Shown one piece after another: positions 54,306 to 63,618 of a stretch of 64,000 nt of DNA; position 1 is the stretch's first letter; each line of letters opens with the position of its first letter. Below the pieces are notes generated by a model, which was given only the letters and a program-made list of their open reading frames with translations, did no database searches and was not told the origin of the DNA. The position numbers were made by a program, and so were the translations under genes. Origin of the DNA: a bacterium (GTDB lineage: Bacteria > SAR324 > XYD2-FULL-50-16); NCBI GenBank assembly GCA_018829445.1, contig JAHJTV010000043.1, positions 62,001 to 126,000 on the forward strand. Reading direction: 5' to 3'.

Positions 54306-55124
54306 TTAAGTGTTTCCGGTACGGGTGAGTTTAATGACAATCTGGAAAGCAATAACGGCAAAAGCATTGGCAACGTTAATCGAGTTTTTTCTTCCAAACA
54401 TCGGCAGGTGGATAAAATCATCACAAACCTTTAACACCTCTTGTGATAATCCATATTCTTCATTTCCCATCACGACAATACCTTTTCCTGGCCAGGGGTA
54501 TTCGAGATAAGATTCTGAATTTTCGACGGTCTCAACTCCAATAACACGATAATTATTTTTTTTATCAGTCAGTAAAAGAGACGGCAAATCATCGAGTTTT
54601 TCCTCCGGTATCCAATCCGTACTTCCCATTGAGGTATTTATTACCTGTTGGCTTTCTTTGCCGGGGGTTTTTCCTCCTGTGATCACGGAACCGAAACCGG
54701 TGGCATCCGCCAATCTGAAAATCGACCCCACATTAAATGCACTCCTCAGGTTATCCAAAGCAACTTTATAATCAATGATCGGACGCCAGGGGGATTGATC
54801 TATGATATCCCCGGTTTTAACCGTTGGCAGGAAATTGTGTTCAGCAATCCCAATCCCACTTTTTTGTTTGTGATAGTGATAACGGTCAGCTACATATTCA
54901 ATCCATCGTCTTTCGTCAATGTCCGTTAGTGATCCTGACTTCTCTTCATCAATCCATTCAAGGATTGATAAATAATTTTTTTTAATAAATTCAAGTTTGT
55001 CAGTTTTTATATCACTGTCGAGAGCCATCAGATAGATCTCTTTTAACCAGTCGGATATAATTCTATGTCTTCTGGCTTGAGGTTGCTGTAACAGTTTTTT
55101 CTTAGTGAAGGGGAAACTGTCCAT
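54306..55124 (-). CDS. SpoU-family RNA 2'-O-methyltransferase
   Basis: A 272-residue protein whose C-terminal half is a SPOUT domain: motif 1 LDNLRSAFNVGSIFRLADA, motif 2 IVVMGNEEYGLS and motif 3 PMFGRKNSINVANAFAV. It uses SAM to methylate ribose in tRNA or rRNA; which RNA is unclear. The N-terminal 110 residues are unlike common TrmH or RlmB forms and may set specificity. It begins 2 bases after the ParB-like gene stops and ends 6 bases before DUF790, so it is the centre of a compact operon. Confidence 0.9.
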   Translation of the reverse strand: MDSFPFTKKKLLQQPQARRHRIISDWLKEIYLMALDSDIKTDKLEFIKKNYLSILEWIDEEKSGSLTDIDERRWIEYVADRYHYHKQKSGIGIAEHNFLPTVKTGDIIDQSPWRPIIDYKVALDNLRSAFNVGSIFRLADATGFGSVITGGKTPGKESQQVINTSMGSTDWIPEEKLDDLPSLLLTDKKNNYRVIGVETVENSESYLEYPWPGKGIVVMGNEEYGLSQEVLKVCDDFIHLPMFGRKNSINVANAFAVIAFQIVIKLTRTGNT

Positions 55125-55126
55125 TA

Positions 55127-56080
55127 TTAAATCAATTTAAACAGGTGATGTATCTCTTGCGATTCGGCCTTTTCCCGAAGGTTATCCAATAACATTTTGT
55201 ATTCACCAGCTGAGGATGCATTGAATTTAAATTCAATTTCATCCGCTTCAAAAAAGGGATCAATGGTGATGGTGATCTGTTTTGGCAGTTTAAGTTTTTT
55301 AATGGTAATTGCCCAGTCTTTTTTTAGCGCAGTAAGAGTCGGCCATCTCAATGATGAGAGAATAATCTTTAATTGTTTATACCGTTGATGCAGGGGAGTG
55401 GCTTCTAGAATAGCGGTTATCTCTGCATTGTTGAGCAAATCCTTAATGGACAGATTATATCCCTTTGAAAGGTCATCTACCATCTGTATGATGCTATTCA
55501 GTTTGTTTCCCTTGATATTTAATTCGCCGAACAGGCAGCTCAAACTCTGCAGGTCTTCCTTTTTTCTACTTGATAGGTCGGTGATATCCTTGTAGTTTAG
55601 TGAATATAAATCAGCAAATGAGCAATTCTGCTTGATTTTATTCAGATCTTTCTTCAAGGGAATGAGCTTAATATGTTTCTCTGTAATACCTAGTTCTTGA
55701 GTCAAAATCAAAAACTCCGAAGGTACGGTTTCAATATTCAAGTATTCCAGAATGTTGATTAATCCTTCTAAAAAAGCCAGCACAGAAAGATTCTGCTCAT
55801 TGAGCCTTTTGAGTCCTCGTTTTTGCCATATTTCAACAAGGGATGCATCTTTATTAAAGATGAGTGCGGGTACACTGATATTGTGATTAAATTCTCTTAT
55901 GGCGTTTGCTATTATGAACCCATCTATAATGCGAAATTTTTCAGGTGAAATTTCCTGCAACCAAACAGGGTTGAATACTTGGGAATCTTGATCCCAATGA
56001 ATGCCCGCATGTTGGTTGGCCAAAAAAAATAGATGATCATCAAAGTCGATCTGGCTTATTACGATGTTCTTATAAATCAT
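55127..56080 (-). CDS. ParB-like protein (ParB/sulfiredoxin-type N-terminal domain)
   Basis: A 317-residue protein. Residues 5-95 resemble ParB/Srx N-terminal domains: VISQIDFDDHLFFL, FRIIDGFIIANAIREF, VPALIF and IWQKRGLKRLNEQNLS. The middle (about 100-220) is helical and like the ParB-like proteins of Desulfobacterota, ending with KGYNLSIKDLL. A basic C-terminal part follows. The canonical ParB arginine box is not obvious, so CTPase or nuclease activity is doubtful. It opens the SpoU/DUF790 operon. Its start codon is only 2 bases from the divergent SDR frame start. Confidence 0.55.
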   Translation of the reverse strand: MIYKNIVISQIDFDDHLFFLANQHAGIHWDQDSQVFNPVWLQEISPEKFRIIDGFIIANAIREFNHNISVPALIFNKDASLVEIWQKRGLKRLNEQNLSVLAFLEGLINILEYLNIETVPSEFLILTQELGITEKHIKLIPLKKDLNKIKQNCSFADLYSLNYKDITDLSSRKKEDLQSLSCLFGELNIKGNKLNSIIQMVDDLSKGYNLSIKDLLNNAEITAILEATPLHQRYKQLKIILSSLRWPTLTALKKDWAITIKKLKLPKQITITIDPFFEADEIEFKFNASSAGEYKMLLDNLREKAESQEIHHLFKLI

Positions 56081-56082
56081 TT

Positions 56083-56784
56083 ATGGAATCCATGATTGGA
56101 AAAAACGCAATTATTTATGGTGCAACAGGTGGTTTAGGGCACTCCCTCTGCCAAGAATTCATCAATAGAGGTGTAAATGTCTTTTTGATTGCTAGATCCG
56201 GGACTAAACTCAGAGAACTTGCTGCAGAGTTTAAACTTAAACCGTTTCAGATATTTAACACCAAGACTATTACTACCGATCAAGATTATTTGAAAACCCT
56301 TAATTGGCTGAAAACTCGAAAGAAAGTATTCAGTTATGCGGTGCATGCTGCCGGACAGGGATTGATGAAAAATGCCTTCACGCTAAGTCTGAACGACTGG
56401 ACTGAAATAATCGATATCAACCTGACCTCGTCTTTTGCCTTTTTTAAACTGATTTGGGAGGTCAGGGAAAAGAATGACATGGAGCTTGTTTATTTCAGTT
56501 CCGCTTCGTTGAGCAAGGCGTGGCCGAAAAACGGACTCTATGGAGCCAGCAAAGCAGGGCTCGAAGCTTTTGCCCAGTCTCTTCATCAGGATATCAAATC
56601 ACAAGGTGGGAGAGTCTGGCTTTATCGGTTGGGAAGTGTTGATACACCTTTTTTTGACAATGTTCCCAATCATGTGCCCCGGGAGAAAATGCTCTCTCCC
56701 AGAGAGATTGCGAAAATAGTGGTTACCAATGTTTCCATGCCCAAGAATACTTATTTTCCAGTGATCCCTATTGTTTCCGACTAA
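56083..56784 (+). CDS. Short-chain dehydrogenase/reductase
   Basis: A 233-residue SDR. The Rossmann motif is IIYGATGGLGHS (TGxxxGxG type), the NNAG-equivalent is HAAGQG, Ser is in VYFSSASLS and the catalytic pair in LYGASKAGLEAF. It should reduce or oxidise a small hydroxyl or carbonyl compound with NAD(P)H. The start may be the second ATG at 56092 (MIGKNAIIYG). It diverges from the ParB-like gene with almost no gap and converges on the next gene with 3 bases between stops. Confidence 0.9.
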   Translation: MESMIGKNAIIYGATGGLGHSLCQEFINRGVNVFLIARSGTKLRELAAEFKLKPFQIFNTKTITTDQDYLKTLNWLKTRKKVFSYAVHAAGQGLMKNAFTLSLNDWTEIIDINLTSSFAFFKLIWEVREKNDMELVYFSSASLSKAWPKNGLYGASKAGLEAFAQSLHQDIKSQGGRVWLYRLGSVDTPFFDNVPNHVPREKMLSPREIAKIVVTNVSMPKNTYFPVIPIVSD

Positions 56785-56787
56785 CGG

Positions 56788-58449
56788 TCAAAAACCGGAA
56801 AGAGGCGCTCCCACCTGTGCCTCACCCGTATCCCAGTAGCACCTCAGTAAATAGTAAAAAGACTTAAACCCGCCCGTTTCCCCCTGGATGAATCCCACTT
56901 TGTCGGTAATTCTTAAAAATACCTTATGGGGCGGATTCTCTTTAAACGTATACTGGAATCTCAGTCTGTTTTGTGATCCGGTCAGATTGTAGTTGTTGAT
57001 AAAGGCAAACTCCTGATCATAAAGTCGCAATTGAGGGGAAAGGGTGGTTTTTCCAACCCTGATCCATTCAACTACCAGTTTTGAGCTATTCACGGATCTC
57101 TTCAGCTGGTAAACATCTTCATCAGCCCTTGAAGAGATATACCCAAGTACAAGGGATGCGGGAGGCATATTATTCAGGTTTCTACTGCTATTGTTAGGCT
57201 CAGTTTCGATCCACTCCGGGATATAGTTCTCATTATCCGGCGCCTGATTAAAAAGGCTATCAGCAGTTGATTGATTGGGATCGATTTCATTCTCAGCCTG
57301 AGAATCCCGAATCAGATTCAGAACGCTTTCATCCCTCTCCCATTCTGTTAATTCACTTACTTCATCATTAAATCTATAAAAGGTTTCGATGATCAGGTTA
57401 CTGGTATCACCTTTTTCCGTGATAAAGTAAAAATCCGGATTCTTTTTTCTAAAAAAGTCTTCAAGCTCCTTGATACTGTAGCTCGACTGGATTTCGTATG
57501 TGGCAATCTCATGAGAGATTGTGGTCAATATGTATGACTTTATCGCCCGGTTGGCGGTTAACACATTATTTTCAAACATGTAGCGGATATAAGAGTCACT
57601 TAGCCCCTCAACGCTGATTGTAAGATTGGATTCGCTTCCTTCATCGTACAGACCAGCAACAACGGATTGAATGGTAAACAACTTGATAAAATTATCGATG
57701 TTGTTTTCAGTCAGTTTCTCTTTGGCAACAGGTGAGGCCAGGTTTAACTGGAATGAGTTGATCTGCTTTAAGTCTGACATCCTGTATATCTGAGCTCTGA
57801 GCGCAGTTACCTGGCTTTTGTCTTCACCGGGAATTGTATCTACCAGGTAAATGATTTTACTGTCGGGAAACAGATGTAATAACGCTTCAATAAATTCTTT
57901 TTTTTCCCGAACCTGCCAGTCAAAATTTTCCAGGTTCGCGAAGTTAAACTCTCTTAATCTAATGTGAAACAATGATAGGCGGTCTTTTAGACGATCCTGA
58001 GGGATGGCAAGGTTGGATTCCACCAGAATGGTGACCGGATGCCAAGGGTCGTCTTTCAGAATAAGATTCAAATTGCGTAAAGCATCTGACAGGGAGGATA
58101 TCTCAATTTTCCCTTCTAGTTTCATGTAAAAATTGCTTGTTTCATTTCTTTCAGCCAATACTTTGGCTGAAACTAGAAATTCCGAAGGGCTGAGAGATTT
58201 GTTTCTCGATATATCGAATCGGTATTCCTCAAATAGGGAGGGACCAACCAAATCCTGGATGGCTGCTGACAATAAAAGGTTCTGTAGAGTCTGGAAAGCT
58301 CTGTTTCGGGCGTGTACAATATCCTTTTCCTGAATGGGAACCGTGATTTCTCCCTGGTATGCCTTTAACTCCCTTGAGAAAGCTTTTTGAACAAAAACAG
58401 GGCAAAGGAGTATTACAATAAACGTGAGTATTAGTTTCTGGAACTTCAT
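56788..58449 (-). CDS. Exported protein with PPC-like C-terminal domain
   Basis: A 553-residue protein with a clear signal peptide (LILTFIVILLCPVFVQ, cleavage near AFS). The main part has no family I recognise. Early residues (AFQTLQNLLLSAAIQDLVG) recall secreted proteins with flagellar-FlgT-like folds, only weakly. Residues about 425-550 look like a bacterial pre-peptidase C-terminal (PPC) beta-sandwich: ETEPNNSSRNLNN, LVLGYISSRADEDVYQL. It starts 42 bases after the HD-GYP gene on the same strand. A periplasmic or outer-membrane role is likely. Confidence 0.7.
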   Translation of the reverse strand: MKFQKLILTFIVILLCPVFVQKAFSRELKAYQGEITVPIQEKDIVHARNRAFQTLQNLLLSAAIQDLVGPSLFEEYRFDISRNKSLSPSEFLVSAKVLAERNETSNFYMKLEGKIEISSLSDALRNLNLILKDDPWHPVTILVESNLAIPQDRLKDRLSLFHIRLREFNFANLENFDWQVREKKEFIEALLHLFPDSKIIYLVDTIPGEDKSQVTALRAQIYRMSDLKQINSFQLNLASPVAKEKLTENNIDNFIKLFTIQSVVAGLYDEGSESNLTISVEGLSDSYIRYMFENNVLTANRAIKSYILTTISHEIATYEIQSSYSIKELEDFFRKKNPDFYFITEKGDTSNLIIETFYRFNDEVSELTEWERDESVLNLIRDSQAENEIDPNQSTADSLFNQAPDNENYIPEWIETEPNNSSRNLNNMPPASLVLGYISSRADEDVYQLKRSVNSSKLVVEWIRVGKTTLSPQLRLYDQEFAFINNYNLTGSQNRLRFQYTFKENPPHKVFLRITDKVGFIQGETGGFKSFYYLLRCYWDTGEAQVGAPLSGF

Positions 58450-58491
58450 TGGACCATTGGGGGTAATTTCAAAAAGAGATGGTTGTGTCTA

Positions 58492-60336
58492 CTAGCTCTT
58501 ATGTACCGGTAAATCAGGATCGAAATTCTTTGGGTAATAGGTTTTCAGCCACTGATCAATATCGATAGAATCGATCTGACTTTTACTCAGGTACTTTCTT
58601 GCATATTTTTTATATAAGTCCGATTTGAGGAATATTTTTACCACTTCTGCGTCCAAAAGGTGCTCTTGCACCATGTGCCCCATAATGGCCATTGCTTTGG
58701 AAAGCTTCATGGGGGATTTGTAGGGTCGGTCGTTAGCGGTTAGGGCTTCGAAAATATCAGCTATCGCGATGATTCTTGATTGGATCGGAAGTTGATTCGC
58801 TTTTAATTTATTTGGGTATCCTTCACCTATCAGGGTTTCATGATGAGCGCCAGCGTACAATGGCAGTTTCATCTTTTTTTTCGGAAAGGGCAGCTTCATC
58901 AGCCATCTCCACGAGCGATCGGCATGGTCATTAATTATTTGCCGCTCTTTGTCAGAAAGGGTCCCTTTGGTAATGGCAAGATAATCTCGCTCTTCATCGT
59001 TTACGAGTGGCTCTTTGATCTTTCTTTTTGCCAATCCGACATCGATGATCCGGTTTTCACCATTTATCTTTTTTGTCTTAACCCGGATATTCTGGTCGGA
59101 TGTCTCAGTATTCTTGGAGAAGATCAATTCCTTGTCTTTTTTCTCCAAAAACTCTCCACCTATGTTGGATTTATTTAGCATCTGCAGATCTGAAATAAGC
59201 GTGTTAACCTTTTCCTCTTTATCTTTTTTCAAAGTGACGAAATAATCTTTACCTTTTTTGGATTTTAATCCAGCCACTTCTTTTTTTAAGTACTCAATTT
59301 CAAGATCTTTGATTTTGGAGTTAAAGCGTTGGACTATAAGTTCAAAACGATCCACCAGGGTTTGCAGCTTAATAGGCTTTGAAACAACATGTTCAGGTGA
59401 GGTGAGCTTTCCAATATCATGCATCCATCCAGCGAGGTGGAGCTCTTCCATTTGTGATTTATTAAAGGCAATGGATTTATAAGTACCTTTTTTATAATTG
59501 CTGATGGTTTCAGCTAGAGAGCAGGAAAGATCGGCAACACGATTAATATGCCCAAACGTGTAAGGAGATTTTTCCCCCAGTCCCTCAGCCAAAACCCTGA
59601 CAAATGCATCAAACAGATCGATCTGCTCTCTTAACAACTTTTGGGTTGTCAGGGAGATGGCAGCTTGATAGGACATCGCCTGAACAATTGTCTGATCGTT
59701 TTTAGAAAAAGGAATAACCTTTCCATCCAATGTTTGCCGGTTTAACAATTGCAGCACACCGTTTATCTGGTTTTCATGGTCTCTTAAGGGGATGACCAGC
59801 ATGGATTTGGAACGATAATTTGTTTTCTTGTCATATTCTTTTGGACCACTAAAATCAAATCCCTTGGCATGATAAACATCGGGAATATTAACGATATTGC
59901 CCGTGTTGCCGCAGTAGGCGGAAACATGTGAATTGTTTGGCTTACCGTTGATCTCCATGGGAACCGGGGGTAATCCGGAAGGTTTGGTGACGAAAAATCC
60001 TTTTGATTCGGTATGCATTACTTCGAATACCAATGAAATTGATTTTAATTCACCGGGATTAAAGGGGTCATCATAGTATTCTTCCTTGACACTGTATACA
60101 GTTCCTGCGTCTGCATTTGTTAAATCACGGGCAGTGTATAGAATAAGCTCCAAAGCGGAGCTTTGTTCCTGCTCTTTACTGAGCTCAGCGCCTGCGATTG
60201 AGAGTATCTTAAGTTGTCTTTCATGTTCGGCTATATCATTCTTCAGTAAACTGAAAAACCGAGTGACTTTTTTGTCTTTGGTTGTGAGTGAATCGATTAA
60301 CAATTGAAGTTTTTCTAATTTTTCAGGGATGCTCAT
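58492..60336 (-). CDS. GAF/HD-GYP cyclic-di-GMP phosphodiesterase
   Basis: About 614 residues. An N-terminal GAF domain (residues about 40-235) is followed by an HD-GYP domain: HLAGWMHDIGKL with the HD pair, AGAHHETLIGEGYP with the GYP signature, and IIAIADIFEALTANDRPYK. An insert of about 140 residues, Lys-rich and probably coiled, splits the domain after the first HD segment. The enzyme should hydrolyse c-di-GMP. The ATG at 60336 is preferred; the longer frame starts with a TTG at 60405. It follows dksA on the same strand. The ComFB gene in this window is a possible reader of the same messenger. Confidence 0.92.
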   Translation of the reverse strand: MSIPEKLEKLQLLIDSLTTKDKKVTRFFSLLKNDIAEHERQLKILSIAGAELSKEQEQSSALELILYTARDLTNADAGTVYSVKEEYYDDPFNPGELKSISLVFEVMHTESKGFFVTKPSGLPPVPMEINGKPNNSHVSAYCGNTGNIVNIPDVYHAKGFDFSGPKEYDKKTNYRSKSMLVIPLRDHENQINGVLQLLNRQTLDGKVIPFSKNDQTIVQAMSYQAAISLTTQKLLREQIDLFDAFVRVLAEGLGEKSPYTFGHINRVADLSCSLAETISNYKKGTYKSIAFNKSQMEELHLAGWMHDIGKLTSPEHVVSKPIKLQTLVDRFELIVQRFNSKIKDLEIEYLKKEVAGLKSKKGKDYFVTLKKDKEEKVNTLISDLQMLNKSNIGGEFLEKKDKELIFSKNTETSDQNIRVKTKKINGENRIIDVGLAKRKIKEPLVNDEERDYLAITKGTLSDKERQIINDHADRSWRWLMKLPFPKKKMKLPLYAGAHHETLIGEGYPNKLKANQLPIQSRIIAIADIFEALTANDRPYKSPMKLSKAMAIMGHMVQEHLLDAEVVKIFLKSDLYKKYARKYLSKSQIDSIDIDQWLKTYYPKNFDPDLPVHKS

Positions 60337-60440
60337 AGGGTCAATCCGGCCTGTCGTTTTACAATAAAAACAGAAAAATAACTCTATTTCAGGTGATAAG
60401 GACAATATTTGTGATTGCCATCATTTGTATTCCATTATCA

Positions 60441-60827
60441 TTATGGATGCTGAGCTTTTTCTATCTGCTCTTCTTTCTCTTTGCAGTCGATGCACAAGGT
60501 TGTGACAGGTCGTGCATCAAGTCTTTCCTTACGAATGATTTCATCACATTCTTCACAAATATTGTACTCTTTATCTTCAAGACGTTGCAAGGCTTCCTGA
60601 ATCTTCTTCAATAGTTTTCTCTCTCTATCACGAATGCGCAATGTTGTAATTGATTCAGCTTCCAGGTGAGCTCGGTCACTGGGATCGGGAAAGCCTTTAT
60701 TGCTAGTCTTCATTTGCTGTACTGTTTCCCCCGAATCGTCATAAATCTTTTGTTGCATCTCTTCGAGTTTTTTCCTGAAGTATTCAACCTCTTCCGGGGT
60801 GAGTTCTGGAGAGTCTACAAATTCCAT
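60441..60827 (-). CDS. dksA: DksA/TraR-family transcription factor
   Basis: 128 residues. An N-terminal coiled coil carries the tip motif DPSDRA (DxxDxA, the residues that reach the RNA polymerase active site), followed by the zinc finger CEEC...CIDC (CxxC-17-CxxC). It modulates RNA polymerase with ppGpp. AGGAG lies 5 bases before the ATG. It is in a same-strand run with an exported protein and lolA upstream and HD-GYP downstream. Confidence 0.94.
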   Translation of the reverse strand: MEFVDSPELTPEEVEYFRKKLEEMQQKIYDDSGETVQQMKTSNKGFPDPSDRAHLEAESITTLRIRDRERKLLKKIQEALQRLEDKEYNICEECDEIIRKERLDARPVTTLCIDCKEKEEQIEKAQHP

Positions 60828-60881
60828 TCTTTCTCCTGTTTGAAATAATTAAAAATTATGAGAAATAACCTGAAGATGACG

Positions 60882-61574
60882 TCAATTAATAACGATGGTT
60901 TCTTTTTGATTATTACTCAGAGTGTATTGAAGTGTATTCCTGTCTATCCAGATCAATTTGAGTTTGGATTTGAAATCACTAACTGTCTCCGGTAAATGTA
61001 TGATCTTGTCATCTCCATCTTTAACGACATGAATTCTAAAAGTATATTGAAATTTGGGGCCTTCATCTTCAGTCTCGATTGTCTCTCCTTTTGTTATGTG
61101 GAAGAAAGCCGCTTTATTCTCACCGTTGTATACCAATCCTGAAGCAGTATTTGAGTTTGGTAAGACGTTTTGAATCTCATTTTGTGGATTCAAACGGAAT
61201 ATTCTTTTTAATCCGGATTCTGTCTGTAATTGGTAAAATCCACCTTCCAAAGGAACAAACTGAACCTTAGTATTGCCTACAAAACCCAGCACAGGTTCAT
61301 TCAGCTCATTCGTACCATAGTATATGTGACCTTCAGGCGCTTCGACTATATCATGTAATACAAGGTCATCTCTGGAAATAAGCTTGTTCTTGTCCTTATA
61401 TAAGGTATTTCCCAGCTTACCTTCCGGGAACACCTGAAATCCGTTTTTTAACTCTTTTATTCCTCCAACTGTGTTATTTTTACTCTTTTCAATCGTTTGC
61501 GCAAGTAATGGCGTAATTAGCAGAAAGGAAAGCACAAAGGATAGCAGTACAACTATTTTAAACTGTTTTTGCAT
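60882..61574 (-). CDS. Exported protein of unknown function
   Basis: A 230-residue protein with a typical signal peptide (VVLLSFVLSFLLITPLLA, cleavage likely at LLAQ). AAGGAAG precedes the ATG. The mature part is beta-rich with no cysteine and no motif I know; segments such as IVEAPEGHIYYGTNELNE and VPLEGGFYQLQTESGLKR suggest repeated beta units. It lies between lolA and dksA, spaced 80 and 54 bases. A periplasmic or surface role is inferred from the signal peptide only. Confidence 0.65.
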   Translation of the reverse strand: MQKQFKIVVLLSFVLSFLLITPLLAQTIEKSKNNTVGGIKELKNGFQVFPEGKLGNTLYKDKNKLISRDDLVLHDIVEAPEGHIYYGTNELNEPVLGFVGNTKVQFVPLEGGFYQLQTESGLKRIFRLNPQNEIQNVLPNSNTASGLVYNGENKAAFFHITKGETIETEDEGPKFQYTFRIHVVKDGDDKIIHLPETVSDFKSKLKLIWIDRNTLQYTLSNNQKETIVIN

Positions 61575-61654
61575 ATCATCTTCCTTGTTCGTCCAAATAT
61601 TAAGTTTTATGAAATAACTGAGATTCTACAGAAAATTAAGCTAGTAAACAATAG

Positions 61655-62317
61655 TCAATTGCCAATACCTTGGATTACCTCCATATCTTCGGTTACGATA
61701 AATTCAAAATCGGATACATTGAGGGTTGGATCCTGTTTAACGTCTTCGAATGTAACTCTTCTATAACTGGAATTATGGTCGATGATAACAAATTGCCTGA
61801 TTTCCGATTTTGCTGGATCAAATACAATTTGCAGTTCAGCCAGAGATGGATTGGGCTGAACAGGTTTTAGAAACATCGCGTACTGGCCTTCTGATACTTC
61901 AACCAGGATTGCCTGCGGAGTTGTGGTAATAAAATGCTGACTGATATTTTCATCTTTTGATAAAAACCGCATTGATTTAATTCCGGATATTTTGTCAAGC
62001 TCTTGAATAGTAACATTTTCCATGATAGGATCATACAACCAGGCGAACTCTTTTCCGACGACGAACAGCATCTCCTCAGGTTCCTGGTAACTCCAAGCCA
62101 TCAAACCAGGTTGCATAAACTTAAGTAACCCTTTGGATTGTATGGTTTTACCCTGGAAAGCATCAAAGTATTCCTGGGAAAAAGTTGTGGAAAAAGGTTC
62201 TATTTTTTTTATTATATTTTCCAATTGATCGAGCTGGTCATCAGCTGGCACCTGAACTGCAAATAAGACAGCTGCTAAAAAAATGATAAAAAATGGAATA
62301 TGGTATTTTAAGGTCAT
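61655..62317 (-). CDS. lolA: Outer-membrane lipoprotein carrier protein
   Basis: LolA ferries lipoproteins from LolCDE through the periplasm to LolB. The 220-residue chain has a signal peptide (IPFFIIFLAAVLFA) and the LolA pattern: PFSTTFSQEYFDAFQGKTIQSKG, GLLKFMQPGLMAWSYQEPEE, DPIMENVTIQ and LAELQIVFD. Its presence supports a diderm cell. The ATG at 62317 is chosen; the longer frame begins with a TTG at 62323. Confidence 0.88.
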   Translation of the reverse strand: MTLKYHIPFFIIFLAAVLFAVQVPADDQLDQLENIIKKIEPFSTTFSQEYFDAFQGKTIQSKGLLKFMQPGLMAWSYQEPEEMLFVVGKEFAWLYDPIMENVTIQELDKISGIKSMRFLSKDENISQHFITTTPQAILVEVSEGQYAMFLKPVQPNPSLAELQIVFDPAKSEIRQFVIIDHNSSYRRVTFEDVKQDPTLNVSDFEFIVTEDMEVIQGIGN

Positions 62318-62323
62318 AAACAA

Positions 62324-62856
62324 GGAGATTAAAAGAATGTTTAAATTGAATGATTCAAAAGGATTATAAGTATTTTGGGTTTTATTTCTGACAAATCCAT
62401 AATTGTATAAAAGAAAATTGTATCACATACAAACACACTGAGAGTTGCATTGGTTGAAACGTATTAAAAGCTGAATGATATTAATCATCAAACTTAGAGA
62501 TTAATCACTATTTGATGGAAACTCAATTCGTAAATGATTTTTTCTTGGTTTATTTTTATCTTTTCATGAAGAGAAATCTGGTGATTATTAAATATTGTTG
62601 TAAATCCAAATACTACAAACGCTTGGTTGACAGGAGAATATTGATTCAACATAATGTTGAATCCTCAATAGGTTTACGCTATGGGTGATTAACCGTTAAT
62701 TGTTTGCCTATTTAAGGAAACAGCCAATTATTAGTAATGACAAAAAAGTGTAATATTTTGTCATTATAGCTGATACGCATCTTTACCATTAATGGGAAGT
62801 AAATGTTTTTTTTTGTCAGATAGTAAATTTAATAAAATATTATATCAACTGACCTT
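62324..62856. other. AT-rich gene-free stretch between lolA and the HAD gene
   Basis: 533 bases between divergent genes. A 21-base palindrome lies at 62643-62663. Near the HAD gene, TTGTCA (62813-62818) and TATTAT (62838-62843) are spaced 19 bases, a weak promoter candidate that would give a leader of only a few bases. No gene was found. Confidence 0.5.
62643..62663. promoter_or_regulatory. 21-base palindrome (candidate operator)
   Basis: GATTCAACAT and ATGTTGAATC are perfect arms around a single A. It lies about 195 bases before the HAD start and 325 bases before lolA, too far for a simple core operator. No T-tract follows. A binding site for a dimeric regulator is the likeliest reading. 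Confidence 0.5.
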
Positions 62857-63600
62857 ATGATTAAAGTTATAACGTTCGATCTCTGGGATACTGTTTTTAT
62901 AGATGATTCAGATGAGCCCAAACGAAAAAAAATGGGATTGGATCCCAAACCTGTCGAGAGACGGAACATTGTCCAAAATATCCTTGAAAAATCAACTTCC
63001 ATCTCCCGAGAACACATCAACGTTGCTTATAATGTTACGGATACTGCTTTTCGACATGTTTGGTATCAACAGAATACAACCTGGACAGTTGCAGAGAGAC
63101 TTGATGTGTTGTTAAAAGGACTGGGACAAAAAATACCGGAAGAGGATTTTAAGGAGATGGTCAGGCTGCATGAAGAGATGGAACTGGACATCATGCCTGA
63201 TCTGGCACCGAATATTACCGAAGCCATACAAGAATTAAGTAAAAAATATAAACTTGCCGTCATTTCAGATGCTATTTTTTCCCCTGGAAGGGTACTTCGC
63301 GGCATTTTGGAAAACTATGGCCTCTTACAATATTTTGAGTCTTTTGTGTTTTCTGATGAAGTCGGCTGCGCCAAACCAAATCCCGAAGTATTTAATATTA
63401 TTGCGAAACATTTTAAGGTTAAACCATCAGAAATTGCGCATATTGGTGATCGGGAGGAAAAAGATATAGACGGACCACATGCTGTAAACGCTAAAGCAAT
63501 CTTGACGACCGTTGTATTAGACAGGGGGAGTAAAAGCAGTAAAGCGGATGTTATCTGCAACAATTACAATAATCTACTTGATTGTGTTTCTACACTTTAA
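62857..63600 (+). CDS. HAD-superfamily hydrolase
   Basis: A 247-residue HAD-IA hydrolase. Motif I is ITFDLWDTVF with nucleophile Asp and the general-acid Asp, motif II VISDA, motif III Lys in CAKPNPEVF and motif IV HIGDREEKDIDGPHAV. A helical cap lies at about residues 20-110. Substrates of this class range from sugar phosphates to haloacids and cannot be named here. It is followed after 18 bases by an amidotransferase gene, so the two may be co-transcribed. Confidence 0.9.
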   Translation: MIKVITFDLWDTVFIDDSDEPKRKKMGLDPKPVERRNIVQNILEKSTSISREHINVAYNVTDTAFRHVWYQQNTTWTVAERLDVLLKGLGQKIPEEDFKEMVRLHEEMELDIMPDLAPNITEAIQELSKKYKLAVISDAIFSPGRVLRGILENYGLLQYFESFVFSDEVGCAKPNPEVFNIIAKHFKVKPSEIAHIGDREEKDIDGPHAVNAKAILTTVVLDRGSKSSKADVICNNYNNLLDCVSTL

Positions 63601-63618
63601 CCATAACCGGAAAAAAAG

